The notes under the pieces: model-generated
What the model was told of the DNA's origin: nothing
Seen by the model: the letters and a program-made list of their open reading frames with translations, nothing else
Database searches by the model: none
Shown: positions 52,422 through 59,966 of the stretch, one piece after another
How the letters are laid out: each line of letters begins with the position of its first letter
Position numbering within the stretch: the stretch's first letter is position 1
Made by a program: the position numbers and the translations under genes
Assembly (NCBI GenBank): GCA_900553175.1
Contig: USCH01000005.1
Location: forward strand, 1-59,966
Direction of reading: 5' to 3'
DNA: 59,966 bases
From: an uncultured Alistipes sp.
Lineage (GTDB): Bacteria; Bacteroidota; Bacteroidia; Bacteroidales; Rikenellaceae

Positions 52422-53342
52422 TTATCTGCGTTTGTCGTTATGGTCCGTTTCCGTGCCGGTCTTTTGTCCGGCGGTGCGGCGTGCGGAGAATATTTTCACT
52501 TCGCCGTTTTCGGCCGAGCGCCGGTAGAGCTCCTCCTCGCGCGTGCGGATGACTTCGTTCTGCCGTTGGTTGAAGAGGATGCGCCGGATGGTCGTGCGCA
52601 GACGTTCGAGCGGGATGGTCTCGCCCGCACGGCGCACCTGGTCGATCTGGAAATAGTAGTGCGACTGGCTGTCGCGCATCTCCTGCACGGCCGCGGTCGA
52701 AAGAGCCGAGTCGTAGTTGCGGTTCTGAAGCGCGGGAAGGCAGCTCAGAAACTCCGAGAAGTCGACCCATTGCGTCCCGAAATCGTTGATTTCGAAGTTG
52801 TTCTTGGCGCACAGGTCGCGGAAGTCCCGCTGATCGGCCTCCGATTTCGAGGCCATCAGCTCCTTGAGCTTGCGGGCCTGCCGGTAGCCCTCCTTGAAAC
52901 GCACGATGCGCCCTTTGACCAGCGGGCGTTCGAGCCGGAAGTCGGCCTTGTGGGCTTCGTAGTAGGCTTCGATGTCGCTGTCGGTGAAGACGGTGTCGAC
53001 GCTGTTGTCGACGTAGTGCTGCTCGAGCTTGCGGATCAGCAGCGCCTGGCGGTACTCCTCGACCATGCGGTCGATGTCGTCGGCCGCCGAGGAGAAGAGC
53101 GTTTCGGCTTCGCGCAGCTTGAGCTGCCGGCGGATCCAGCGGTCGATGTAGACGTCGACGAAAGCCACGCTGTCGTCGCCCGTGATTCCTGCGGGCACGG
53201 CCGACTGCACGTCGCGCTGGCGCAGCGAGCTCTCGCCCGCGCGCGCCACGAGCGCGTCGCCCGCAAAATAGTGGGGCAGTTCGCGGCAGCCCGCCGCCAG
53301 CAGCAGGAGCGCCGCGGCGGCTATTTTCGTGAGCCGGTTCAT
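52422..53342 (-). CDS. SurA-N-like lipoprotein (divergent PPIase)
   Basis: A 306-residue lipoprotein (MNRLTKIAAAALLLLAAGC, Cys19). The helical body (about 60-300, LREAETLFSSAADDIDRMVEEYRQALLIRK) resembles the N-terminal domain of SurA/PpiD-like isomerases, but no parvulin domain is recognised. It precedes surA by 2 nt, so it is probably a chaperone-like partner. Confidence 0.75.
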   Translation of the reverse strand: MNRLTKIAAAALLLLAAGCRELPHYFAGDALVARAGESSLRQRDVQSAVPAGITGDDSVAFVDVYIDRWIRRQLKLREAETLFSSAADDIDRMVEEYRQALLIRKLEQHYVDNSVDTVFTDSDIEAYYEAHKADFRLERPLVKGRIVRFKEGYRQARKLKELMASKSEADQRDFRDLCAKNNFEINDFGTQWVDFSEFLSCLPALQNRNYDSALSTAAVQEMRDSQSHYYFQIDQVRRAGETIPLERLRTTIRRILFNQRQNEVIRTREEELYRRSAENGEVKIFSARRTAGQKTGTETDHNDKRR

Positions 53343-53352
53343 ATTCAGAAGG

Positions 53353-53360
53353 CAAAGATA
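53353..53360 (-). promoter_or_regulatory. -7 box of the SurA-N-like/surA/ostA operon
   Basis: TATCTTTG on the minus strand, 10 nt before the ATG at 53342; leader about 5 nt. Confidence 0.6.
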
Positions 53361-53400
53361 CGTTTTTTACCCGGAACTAACGCAGAACCGATGCGGATTA

Positions 53401-54270
53401 TTACGCTGCGGGGCGCTTTTCCTCCGCGCCGTCCGGCCTGCGCAGCGTGCGCACGGCCCGCCGTGCCGCCGCAGCCGTCACCAGAAGGGCCGCCGTATAG
53501 ATGAGTGCGTAGGGGAGCGTGCCGCCCGTCAGCCCGCGCAGCGTCGTCTCTTCGTGTCCCGTGGCCAGGAGCAGGTAGGCTGCGGCGTTGTTCGCCGCAT
53601 GGAGGAGCACCGGCATCCAGAGCGTGCCGGACTTCAGGTAGACGTAGCCGAGGACCAGGCCGATCGCCGCGGCGTTGAGGGCCAGGGCGGGGTGGAGGTG
53701 CAGCACGCCGAAGAAGAGCGCCGATCCCCACCAGGCCGTGAATGCCCCGTAGCGGGTGCGCAGCGATTCGAGCACCGTGCCGCGGCAGATGAGCTCTTCG
53801 AGCAGGGGCGCCGCCACGACGAGCGAGACGACGCTCCAGAAGCCCCGCCCGTAGGCGGCCGACGGGGGCGCGGGCAGCAATTCGAAAAGCGGTTCGCAGA
53901 GGATTCCCGCGGCGATCATGACGACAAGAGCGCCCAGCAGCGGCCGCAGGCGCAGCCCCTTCGTGCCGAAGCGGCCGATGCTGCCCCTGTCGCCGCGCAG
54001 GCGCCGGTAGCGGAGCGTCAGCAGCCAGGCCGGAAGCATCGAACAGAGGTAGGTCGCGGCCAGGATGATCCCCTGCTCCCGGGGCGCCGGCGCCGCAAGG
54101 TCGATCCCCGCGAGGTGTGCCGCCCCCGACAGCAGCAGACCCGCCGCCAGCTGCATGCCCAGGACGATGGCCAGCATCAGGGCCAGATCGCCCGGGGTGG
54201 GGAACTCTCCCCGGCGCGGCTGGGGCGCTCCGCCGGCGGGGTGCGGGGCGGCTGGATTTTTTTCCGTCAT
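53401..54270 (-). CDS. CPBP family intramembrane glutamic endopeptidase
   Basis: A 289-residue multi-spanning membrane protease (Abi/CAAX-like). Catalytic motifs: LLEELICRG with Glu158-Glu159, FFGVLHLHPA with His191/His193 and LLHAANNAAA with His224 and Asn228. About seven hydrophobic helices. The first 25 residues are Pro/Ala-rich and cytoplasmic. Targets in this family include peptide precursors or are unknown. Confidence 0.9.
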   Translation of the reverse strand: MTEKNPAAPHPAGGAPQPRRGEFPTPGDLALMLAIVLGMQLAAGLLLSGAAHLAGIDLAAPAPREQGIILAATYLCSMLPAWLLTLRYRRLRGDRGSIGRFGTKGLRLRPLLGALVVMIAAGILCEPLFELLPAPPSAAYGRGFWSVVSLVVAAPLLEELICRGTVLESLRTRYGAFTAWWGSALFFGVLHLHPALALNAAAIGLVLGYVYLKSGTLWMPVLLHAANNAAAYLLLATGHEETTLRGLTGGTLPYALIYTAALLVTAAAARRAVRTLRRPDGAEEKRPAA

Positions 54271-54301
54271 AATACGCTGTTCTGTCAAACGTTTCCGAGC
54301 C

Positions 54302-54309
54302 CAAAGGTA
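54302..54309 (-). promoter_or_regulatory. -7 box of the CPBP gene
   Basis: TACCTTTG on the minus strand, 31 nt before the ATG. Confidence 0.5.
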
Positions 54310-54327
54310 ATCAATTTTCGGCAACGG

Positions 54328-54359
54328 TTGCGGAATTCCATTTAATTTCACTAAATTTG
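54328..54359 (+). promoter_or_regulatory. Promoter of the parAB unit
   Basis: TTG at 54328-54330, 21 bp spacer, TAAATTTG at 54352-54359; ATG at 54385. Confidence 0.6.
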
Positions 54360-54384
54360 CCCGAATATAAACCCGATCGGAAAC

Positions 54385-55146
54385 ATGGCAAAGGTTATCG
54401 CATTGGCCAATCAGAAAGGCGGCGTGGGCAAGACCACCACGGCCATCAACCTGGCAGCCTCGCTGGCGCTGCTGGGCCGGAAAGTGCTGCTGCTGGACGC
54501 CGATCCGCAGGCCAACGCCACCTCGGGTCTGGGCTTCGACATCGACCTCGAGGGCATTTACGAGTGCATCGCCGGCACGCGCCGGGCCGAGGAGGTGATT
54601 CTCGCCAGCCCCGACGTGAAGAGGCTCTGGCTGCTGCCGTCGTCGATCGACCTGGTGGCCGCCGACGCCGAGCTGCCCAAGATGGAGGATGCCCACCGCG
54701 TGATGAAACGCATCGTCGACTCGGTGCGCGACCGCTTCGACTACATCTTCATCGACTGTTCGCCTTCGCTGGGCTATACGACGGTCAACATCCTCACGGC
54801 GGCCGATTCGGTGCTCGTTCCGGTGCAGTGCGAGTATCTGGCGCTCGAAGGGCTTTCGAAGCTGCTGGCGACGATCCGAAAGGTGCAGGATTCGCTCAAC
54901 CCCGCGCTGGAGATCGAGGGCTTCCTGCTGACGATGTACATGCGCAACCGCCTGAACAACCAGGTGGTCAACGAAGTGCGCGGGCATTTCGGCGATCTGG
55001 CCTACGACACGGTCATCCAGCGCAACATCCGCCTGGGCGAGGCTCCGTCGCACGGCAAGCCCGTCGTGCTCTACGACGCGTCGGCCGTCGGTGCGGCCAA
55101 CTACCTCAATCTGGCACGCGAATTTCTCAAACGCAACAAACGTTAA
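54385..55146 (+). CDS. parA: ParA/Soj chromosome-partitioning ATPase
   Basis: A 253-residue deviant Walker ATPase. KGGVGKTT (11-18) with the signature Lys, DADPQANATSGLG near 38-50, and FIDCSPSLGYTTVN near 131-144. It binds DNA nonspecifically and drives origin segregation with ParB, which follows 18 nt downstream. No N-terminal HTH, as for chromosomal types. No parS site was recognised in the window. Confidence 0.97.
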   Translation: MAKVIALANQKGGVGKTTTAINLAASLALLGRKVLLLDADPQANATSGLGFDIDLEGIYECIAGTRRAEEVILASPDVKRLWLLPSSIDLVAADAELPKMEDAHRVMKRIVDSVRDRFDYIFIDCSPSLGYTTVNILTAADSVLVPVQCEYLALEGLSKLLATIRKVQDSLNPALEIEGFLLTMYMRNRLNNQVVNEVRGHFGDLAYDTVIQRNIRLGEAPSHGKPVVLYDASAVGAANYLNLAREFLKRNKR

Positions 55147-55164
55147 GCAACCATCATACGCCGC

Positions 55165-56034
55165 ATGAAACAGCAAAAGGGATTAGGACGCGGACTGGAC
55201 GCCATTTTCGGCACCGAAGCACTCGATGCCAAACTCAGGCCGATGAGCCGCATGGCCGAAATCGACATCGCCGACATCGTACCCAACCCCACGCAGCCGC
55301 GCACGCAGTTCGACGAGGAGGCGCTCGATGAGCTGGCCGGTTCGATCCGTCAGCTGGGCATCATCCAGCCTGTGACGGTGCGCAGGACCGACGACGGGAA
55401 ATACGTCATCATCAGCGGCGAACGCCGCTGGCGGGCGGCGCAGCGCGCCGGTCTGAAGAGTCTGCCGGCCTACATCCGCGAGGTCGACGACGAGAACCTG
55501 CACGCCATGGCGCTCGTGGAGAACATCCAGCGTCAGGACCTCAATGCCATCGAAATCGCGCTGGGCATGCAGCGGCTTCTCGACGAGTGCCACCTCACGC
55601 AGGACGCCCTGTCGGAAAAGGTGGGCAAGAAGCGTTCGTCGGTGTCGAACTACCTGCGTCTGCTCAAGCTGCCCGACGAGGTGCAGCTGGCCCTCAAGGA
55701 GGGGCTCATCTCGATGGGCCACGCCAAGGCCATCGCCGGAGCCCCCGCCCCGGAGCAGCTGCGCGTGCTGAAGCGGTGCGTCCGCAAGTCGCTCTCGGTG
55801 CGTCAGGCCGAGGAGCTGGTGCGCCAGCTGTGCGAGCGGCCCGCCGCCGCGCCGGCGGCCGACGACGAGGAGTATCCCGAGACCTATTCGCGTCTGGTCG
55901 AACAGCTCGAAAAATTCTTCTCGCAGGAGATTTCGATCAAGCGTTCGAAGAACGGCGGAGGCCGGATCACCATCGGCTTCGCCGACGATGCCGACATCGA
56001 GCGTTTCCTCGAGCGCTTCGCCAACCGTTCGTAA
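55165..56034 (+). CDS. parB: ParB chromosome-partitioning protein
   Basis: A 289-residue CTP-dependent clamp that loads at parS and spreads. N-terminal ParA-contacting KGLGRGLDAIFG; NPTQPR (41-46) and GERRWRA (85-91) mark the CTPase/nuclease fold; central HTH (LTQDALSEKVGKKRSSVSNYLRLL) reads parS; C-terminal dimerisation domain ends near 289. Confidence 0.97.
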   Translation: MKQQKGLGRGLDAIFGTEALDAKLRPMSRMAEIDIADIVPNPTQPRTQFDEEALDELAGSIRQLGIIQPVTVRRTDDGKYVIISGERRWRAAQRAGLKSLPAYIREVDDENLHAMALVENIQRQDLNAIEIALGMQRLLDECHLTQDALSEKVGKKRSSVSNYLRLLKLPDEVQLALKEGLISMGHAKAIAGAPAPEQLRVLKRCVRKSLSVRQAEELVRQLCERPAAAPAADDEEYPETYSRLVEQLEKFFSQEISIKRSKNGGGRITIGFADDADIERFLERFANRS

Positions 56035-56048
56035 CCCGTCTCTTTGCC

Positions 56049-57212
56049 GTGCGAATCCGACACCTGCTCCTGCTCTGTGCGGCTCTGGTCGCGGTGCTGC
56101 CCGTCCGGGCGCAGCTCCACCGCGGTCAGCGCACCGTGGTCCGGGGCGGTGTGATGCCCCGGCCCGATTCATTGCGCATGCGCAGCGATTCGCTGGCCGC
56201 GGCGGCGTTCGACGCCTCGCTCGATTCGCTGCTGGCCGCCGAATTCGCGGCCGATTCGGCCGCACTCGCGGCCCTGCGCACCGACGATCTGCATACGCTC
56301 GACTCCGCGGCCCTGCGCCGGTTCACCCTGGGCGACGAACAGGCGGCCGACACGCTCCGCCGCAAGATCTTCCGCAAGGGCTGGTTCATGAGCGATTCGA
56401 TGTCGCTCTCCAAGGTGTGCTGGCTCTCGACCGTGATGCCCGGCTACGGCCAGGTCTACAACAAACAGTATTGGAAGCTGCCGATCCTCTACGGCACGGT
56501 GGGCGCGGGGCTGGCCCTCTTCATCCACGAAAACCGCCAGTTCCGGCCGCTCAAGCGCCAGTACGATGCCTATACCGACCTGAGCCTGGTGCGCACGCCC
56601 GAGCTGAACGCCCTGCAGGAGCGGATGATCCGCAGCAACACGCGCCGGCAGCTCTATCTGGGGCTCACGCTGGCCTCCTACATCTATTTCATCGGCGATG
56701 CGGCCGTGAGCTATTCGACCAACGAGGTGTCGAGCGTCAAGAAGGCCACCACGCTGGCCTGCATCTTCCCCGGTGCGGGGCAGATCTACAACAGAAGCTA
56801 TTGGAAGGTGCCGTTCGTCGTGGGCGGCTTCGCCTCGATGATCTATTGCATCGACTGGAACAACCGGGGTTTCCAGCGCTTCAAGAAGGCCTATAACCTG
56901 CTGGCCGACTACGAAGCCCACCCCGATCTCTATCCCGACGGGCCGACCGACGAGTTCCACGGACGCTATTCGGCCGACTTCATCCGCAACCTGCGCAACA
57001 ACTACCGGCGCAACCGCGACCTCTGCATCATCGTCACGGGGGCGCTATACGTTCTTCAGATCATCGATGCCCATGTGGATGCCCATCTGAAGGACTACGA
57101 CATCTCGGACGACCTTTCGATGAACCTCGAACCGCTCGTCGACTATCCCTACGTACCCACGCTGGGGGCCAACCGCCCCGTCTTCGGCTTCAATCTGAGC
57201 CTCAATTTCTGA
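56049..57212 (+). CDS. DUF5683 family exported membrane protein
   Basis: A 387-residue protein. GTG at 56049 gives a signal peptide (VRIRHLLLLCAALVAVLPVRA). Then an Asp/Ala/Ser-rich segment to about 110 and the DUF5683 part with two similar units: STVMPGYGQVYNKQYWKLPILYG and ACIFPGAGQIYNRSYWKVPFVVGG, i.e. an internal duplication. It is common next to parAB in Bacteroidetes; function unknown. It begins 14 nt after parB and ends 2 nt before the transglycosylase gene. Confidence 0.85.
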   Translation: MRIRHLLLLCAALVAVLPVRAQLHRGQRTVVRGGVMPRPDSLRMRSDSLAAAAFDASLDSLLAAEFAADSAALAALRTDDLHTLDSAALRRFTLGDEQAADTLRRKIFRKGWFMSDSMSLSKVCWLSTVMPGYGQVYNKQYWKLPILYGTVGAGLALFIHENRQFRPLKRQYDAYTDLSLVRTPELNALQERMIRSNTRRQLYLGLTLASYIYFIGDAAVSYSTNEVSSVKKATTLACIFPGAGQIYNRSYWKVPFVVGGFASMIYCIDWNNRGFQRFKKAYNLLADYEAHPDLYPDGPTDEFHGRYSADFIRNLRNNYRRNRDLCIIVTGALYVLQIIDAHVDAHLKDYDISDDLSMNLEPLVDYPYVPTLGANRPVFGFNLSLNF

Positions 57213-57214
57213 CC

Positions 57215-58582
57215 ATGAGAAAATCGATTCTGATCCTTTCGCTGCTGCTCGCCGCCCTGCCGGCCCTCTCGCTCGACCGCAAACCCCGCCGCAAGGCGAA
57301 GACGCAGACCCAAGCCCCCGTTTCCGATCGATCCGAAGAGGGCATCGGCTGCATCATCTTCGTCGATCCCGACCATCCGACGCTGCCCGAAACGCCCCGG
57401 GAGCCGGTTAACGACGTCACGCTGGGGCTGACGGCCGCCGAGGCCGATTCGCTGGTGTGCGTCTGGCGCGAGCGGCTCAACGGCGAATCGTTCGATGCGT
57501 TCTGCCAGCGTTACATCCGGGTCGACACGCTCACGGCCCCGCCGCTGCCCGATTCGGTCTACGTGCAGCGGCTCCGGGCGCTCGTCTCGCCCGTTCCGCT
57601 GCCCTACAACGACATCGTGCGGGGGTACATCAACCGCTACACCGACTCGAATTCCGGCACCATCAGCCGCATGCTGGGCCTCTCGCGCCACTTCTTCCCC
57701 TACATCGAGGACGAACTGCTCAAGGCGGGTCTTCCCGTCGAGCTGCGCATCCTGCCGATCATCGAATCGGCCCTCTCGCCCACGGCCGTCTCTCCGGCCG
57801 GCGCCACGGGACTTTGGCAGTTCATGGGCGCGACGGGCAAGAGCTACGGCCTGGAGGTCAACTCGCTGGTCGACGAACGCCGCGATCCGGTGCGGTCGAC
57901 CGAGGCTGCCTGCCGCTACCTGAAAGACCTCTACTCCATCTACAAGGACTGGTCGCTGGCCATCGCCGCCTACAACTGCGGACCGGGCAACGTCAACAAG
58001 GCGATGGCCCGGGCCGGAGAGGGCAGCCGCAGCTTCTGGGACATTTACGACTTCCTGCCGCGCGAAACCCGCGGTTACGTGCCCGCTTTCATCGCGGCCA
58101 CCTATGCCTACAACTACCACCGGCAGCACGGCATCGAACCCGCGGAGTGTCCCATCCCGCTGGCGGTCGACACGCTCCGCATCGACCGGCTTCTCCATTT
58201 CGGGCAGATCGCCTCGACGATCGACGTGAAGATCGAGACGCTCCGGCAGCTCAATCCGCAGTACAAGCTGGACATCGTGCCCGCCACGACCAGGAGCTAC
58301 TCGCTGGTGCTGCCGCAGCGCTGTGTGGCCGGCTACATCGCCCATGAGGCTGAAATCCATGCGAAGGATTCGACCTACCTCAAGGAGTACATCGATCCGG
58401 CCAACATCGACAAGAAGCGCCAGGAGCGCACCGGTACGGTCTACACCGTCAAGCGCGGCGATACGCTCGGCGCCATTGCGCGCCGCTACCGGGTGACCAC
58501 GGCGCAGCTCATGCGCTGGAACGGCATCAAGGACCCCCGCAAGCTGCGCGAGGGGCAGCGTCTGCGCATCGAAGGCCGCTGA
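57215..58582 (+). CDS. MltD-like lytic transglycosylase with LysM domain
   Basis: A 455-residue exported peptidoglycan lyase (signal peptide MRKSILILSLLLAALPALS). SLT catalytic domain about 160-330 with Glu184 in PIIESALSPTAVSPAGATGLWQF, and AAYNCGPGNVNKAMARAG; a C-terminal LysM (YTVKRGDTLGAIARRYRV, about 410-453) binds glycan. It cleaves MurNAc-GlcNAc giving anhydro ends. It ends 1 nt before mnmE, in the same transcript. Confidence 0.92.
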   Translation: MRKSILILSLLLAALPALSLDRKPRRKAKTQTQAPVSDRSEEGIGCIIFVDPDHPTLPETPREPVNDVTLGLTAAEADSLVCVWRERLNGESFDAFCQRYIRVDTLTAPPLPDSVYVQRLRALVSPVPLPYNDIVRGYINRYTDSNSGTISRMLGLSRHFFPYIEDELLKAGLPVELRILPIIESALSPTAVSPAGATGLWQFMGATGKSYGLEVNSLVDERRDPVRSTEAACRYLKDLYSIYKDWSLAIAAYNCGPGNVNKAMARAGEGSRSFWDIYDFLPRETRGYVPAFIAATYAYNYHRQHGIEPAECPIPLAVDTLRIDRLLHFGQIASTIDVKIETLRQLNPQYKLDIVPATTRSYSLVLPQRCVAGYIAHEAEIHAKDSTYLKEYIDPANIDKKRQERTGTVYTVKRGDTLGAIARRYRVTTAQLMRWNGIKDPRKLREGQRLRIEGR

Positions 58583-58583
58583 T

Positions 58584-59942
58584 ATGTTCGACGACCGGGA
58601 CACCATTGCGGCGCCTGCCACCGCCGCAGGAGGGGCTGTCGCCCTGATCCGTGTGAGTGGCGGGGAGGCTTTGCCGATCTGCGACCGGATTTTCCGGGGC
58701 CGCGGACGGCTGGCCGATGCCGCGGGATACACCGTGCATTTCGGCCGCATCGTCGACGGCACCCGCACGGTCGATGAAGTGCTGGCCGCCGTTTTCCGGG
58801 CGCCGCACTCCTATACGGGCGAAGATTCGGTCGAAATATCGTGCCACGGCTCCTCCTACATCGTTTCGGAGGTGCTGCGCCTGCTGACCGGGGCGGGGGC
58901 CCGCATGGCCGCTCCGGGCGAGTTCACCGTGCGGGCCTATCTGGCCGGCAAAATGGATCTTTCGCAGGCCGAGGCGGTGGCCGATCTGGTGGCCTCGTCG
59001 TCGCGCGCGGCCCATGCGCTGGCGATCAACCAGATGCGGGGCGGATACTCCGATGCGCTCGATGCGCTGCGCGACAGGTTGCTGGAACTCGTTTCGCTGC
59101 TCGAACTCGAACTCGACTTTTCCGAGGAGGATGTCGAATTCGCCGACCGCAGGGCGATTCGCGACACGATGCGGGAGATCGACTGCGAGATCGGACGGCT
59201 GTGCCGGTCGTTCGCGCTGGGCAACGCCCTGAAAGAGGGCGTCGCCGTGGCGATCGTCGGGGCGCCCAACGTCGGCAAGTCGACGCTGCTCAACCGGCTG
59301 CTCGGCGAGGAGCGGGCGCTGGTCTCGGAGATCGCCGGCACGACGCGCGACGTGATCGAGGAGCGGCTGAACATCGACGGCGTGACGTTCCGTTTTCTCG
59401 ATACGGCCGGCATCCGGGCGACCGACGACCGGCTCGAACGCATGGGCATCCGGCGCACGCTGGCGAGCATCGCCCGGGCCCGGATCATCATCCATATGGT
59501 CGATGCCGCGCAGGTCGCGGAGTCAGGCCGTGTGCCCGAACCGGAATTCCCGGTTGCGGAGGGACAGACCGTGCTCGCTGTGGTCAACAAGTGCGACACG
59601 GTCCGTGATCTGTCGCTGCCCGGGGGCGTGCTGGCTCTTTCGGCCCGGGAGGGGCGGGGGATCGCCTCTCTGTGCGACGCCTTGCGCGGTGCGGTCGACA
59701 CCCGCGCGCTCTACCACGGCGATGCGGTGGTTTCCGGCGTCCGCCACTACGAAGCCCTGACCGAGGCCCGTGTTTCGCTGGAGCGGGCGCTGGAGGGGCT
59801 CGAAAGTCAGCTTCCGACCGATCTTCTGAGCGAGGAGATACGGGCTGTCATCCATTCGCTCGGCACCATCACCGGCCGCGGTGCCATCGCTCCGGACGAA
59901 GTCCTCGAAAACATCTTTTCGAAGTTCTGCATCGGAAAGTAA
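58584..59942 (+). CDS. mnmE: tRNA modification GTPase MnmE
   Basis: A 452-residue GTPase that, with MnmG, makes the cmnm5 modification of wobble U34. N-terminal folate-binding domain (DTIAAPATAAGGAVALIRVSG; SCHGSSYIVSEVL); G domain with GAPNVGKST (226-234), switch region GTTRDV, DTAGIR and NKCD; C-terminal CIGK (449-452) carrying the essential cysteine. Complete, ending 24 nt before the window edge. Confidence 0.97.
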   Translation: MFDDRDTIAAPATAAGGAVALIRVSGGEALPICDRIFRGRGRLADAAGYTVHFGRIVDGTRTVDEVLAAVFRAPHSYTGEDSVEISCHGSSYIVSEVLRLLTGAGARMAAPGEFTVRAYLAGKMDLSQAEAVADLVASSSRAAHALAINQMRGGYSDALDALRDRLLELVSLLELELDFSEEDVEFADRRAIRDTMREIDCEIGRLCRSFALGNALKEGVAVAIVGAPNVGKSTLLNRLLGEERALVSEIAGTTRDVIEERLNIDGVTFRFLDTAGIRATDDRLERMGIRRTLASIARARIIIHMVDAAQVAESGRVPEPEFPVAEGQTVLAVVNKCDTVRDLSLPGGVLALSAREGRGIASLCDALRGAVDTRALYHGDAVVSGVRHYEALTEARVSLERALEGLESQLPTDLLSEEIRAVIHSLGTITGRGAIAPDEVLENIFSKFCIGK

Positions 59943-59966
59943 TCCAAGAAAACAAAGACAAAGAAA

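Noticed and set aside
54385..56034. parS site within the parAB region
   Set aside because: No palindrome resembling the usual parS (such as TGTTTCACGTGAAACA) was found; a full motif search was not possible by eye.

Overview
The window is GC-rich bacterial chromosome and reads as Bacteroidales, most likely Alistipes or a close Rikenellaceae relative. Three things point there: many promoters of the Bacteroidetes primary-sigma type (-7 box TAnnTTTG, sometimes with TTTG or TTG 19-21 bp upstream), few Shine-Dalgarno sequences, and families typical of the phylum (NigD-like, DUF4252, PepSY-like, HU-SPOR, DUF5683, OstA-like, DUF1080, ferritin). No prophage, insertion sequence, CRISPR array or rRNA was seen. 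The genus is an inference.

Layout. 1-13.3 kb: a frameshifted lipoprotein GDPD gene, then mostly minus-strand housekeeping genes: YgjP-like protease and DUF4153 membrane protein, rlmB, an ABC-F ATPase, rpe, (rmuC on plus), tsaB plus a small helical protein, a HAD phosphatase, smpB, dnaG. 13.6-20.6 kb: uvrB, then GtrA/HU-SPOR/lgt, and an operon of S24-like regulator, riboflavin synthase and histidine kinase, divergent from a tRNA-Arg(CCG). 20.9-31 kb: two ECF sigma loci (one coupled to a membrane-anchored beta-barrel fusion, one to a small anti-sigma, a barrel and a DUF4252 protein), a NigD-like lipoprotein, a thioredoxin-fold lipoprotein behind a tandem promoter-bearing repeat, lpxH-thyA-folA, and queA. 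31-34.3 kb: nadB, an AT-rich inverted repeat, prfC.

34.5-41.4 kb is the most accessory-looking segment. It has a minus-strand operon of a two-domain DUF1080 lipoprotein, a Tat-exported Gfo/Idh/MocA oxidoreductase and a HEAT-repeat/DUF1080 fusion, followed by a second Gfo/Idh/MocA oxidoreductase. Together they look like an envelope system that oxidises sugars to 3-keto glycosides and then cleaves them. 42-47 kb: DUF177-rpmF-plsX-fabH lipid/ribosome cluster, PepSY-like protein, ferritin, and a candidate small RNA of about 100 nt with its own promoter and terminator. 46.8-54.3 kb: DUF5131, GNAT, DedA-like, an OstA-like/SurA outer-membrane biogenesis operon, and a CPBP protease. 54.4-59.9 kb: parA-parB-DUF5683-lytic transglycosylase-mnmE.

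The least explained signals are the small RNA at 46.7 kb, the 3-keto-glycoside operon with a C10 tract in its leader, the tandem promoter/hairpin repeat at 23.8-24.0 kb, and a recurring arrangement in which the -7 box ends 4-6 nt before the start codon, predicting leaderless mRNAs.
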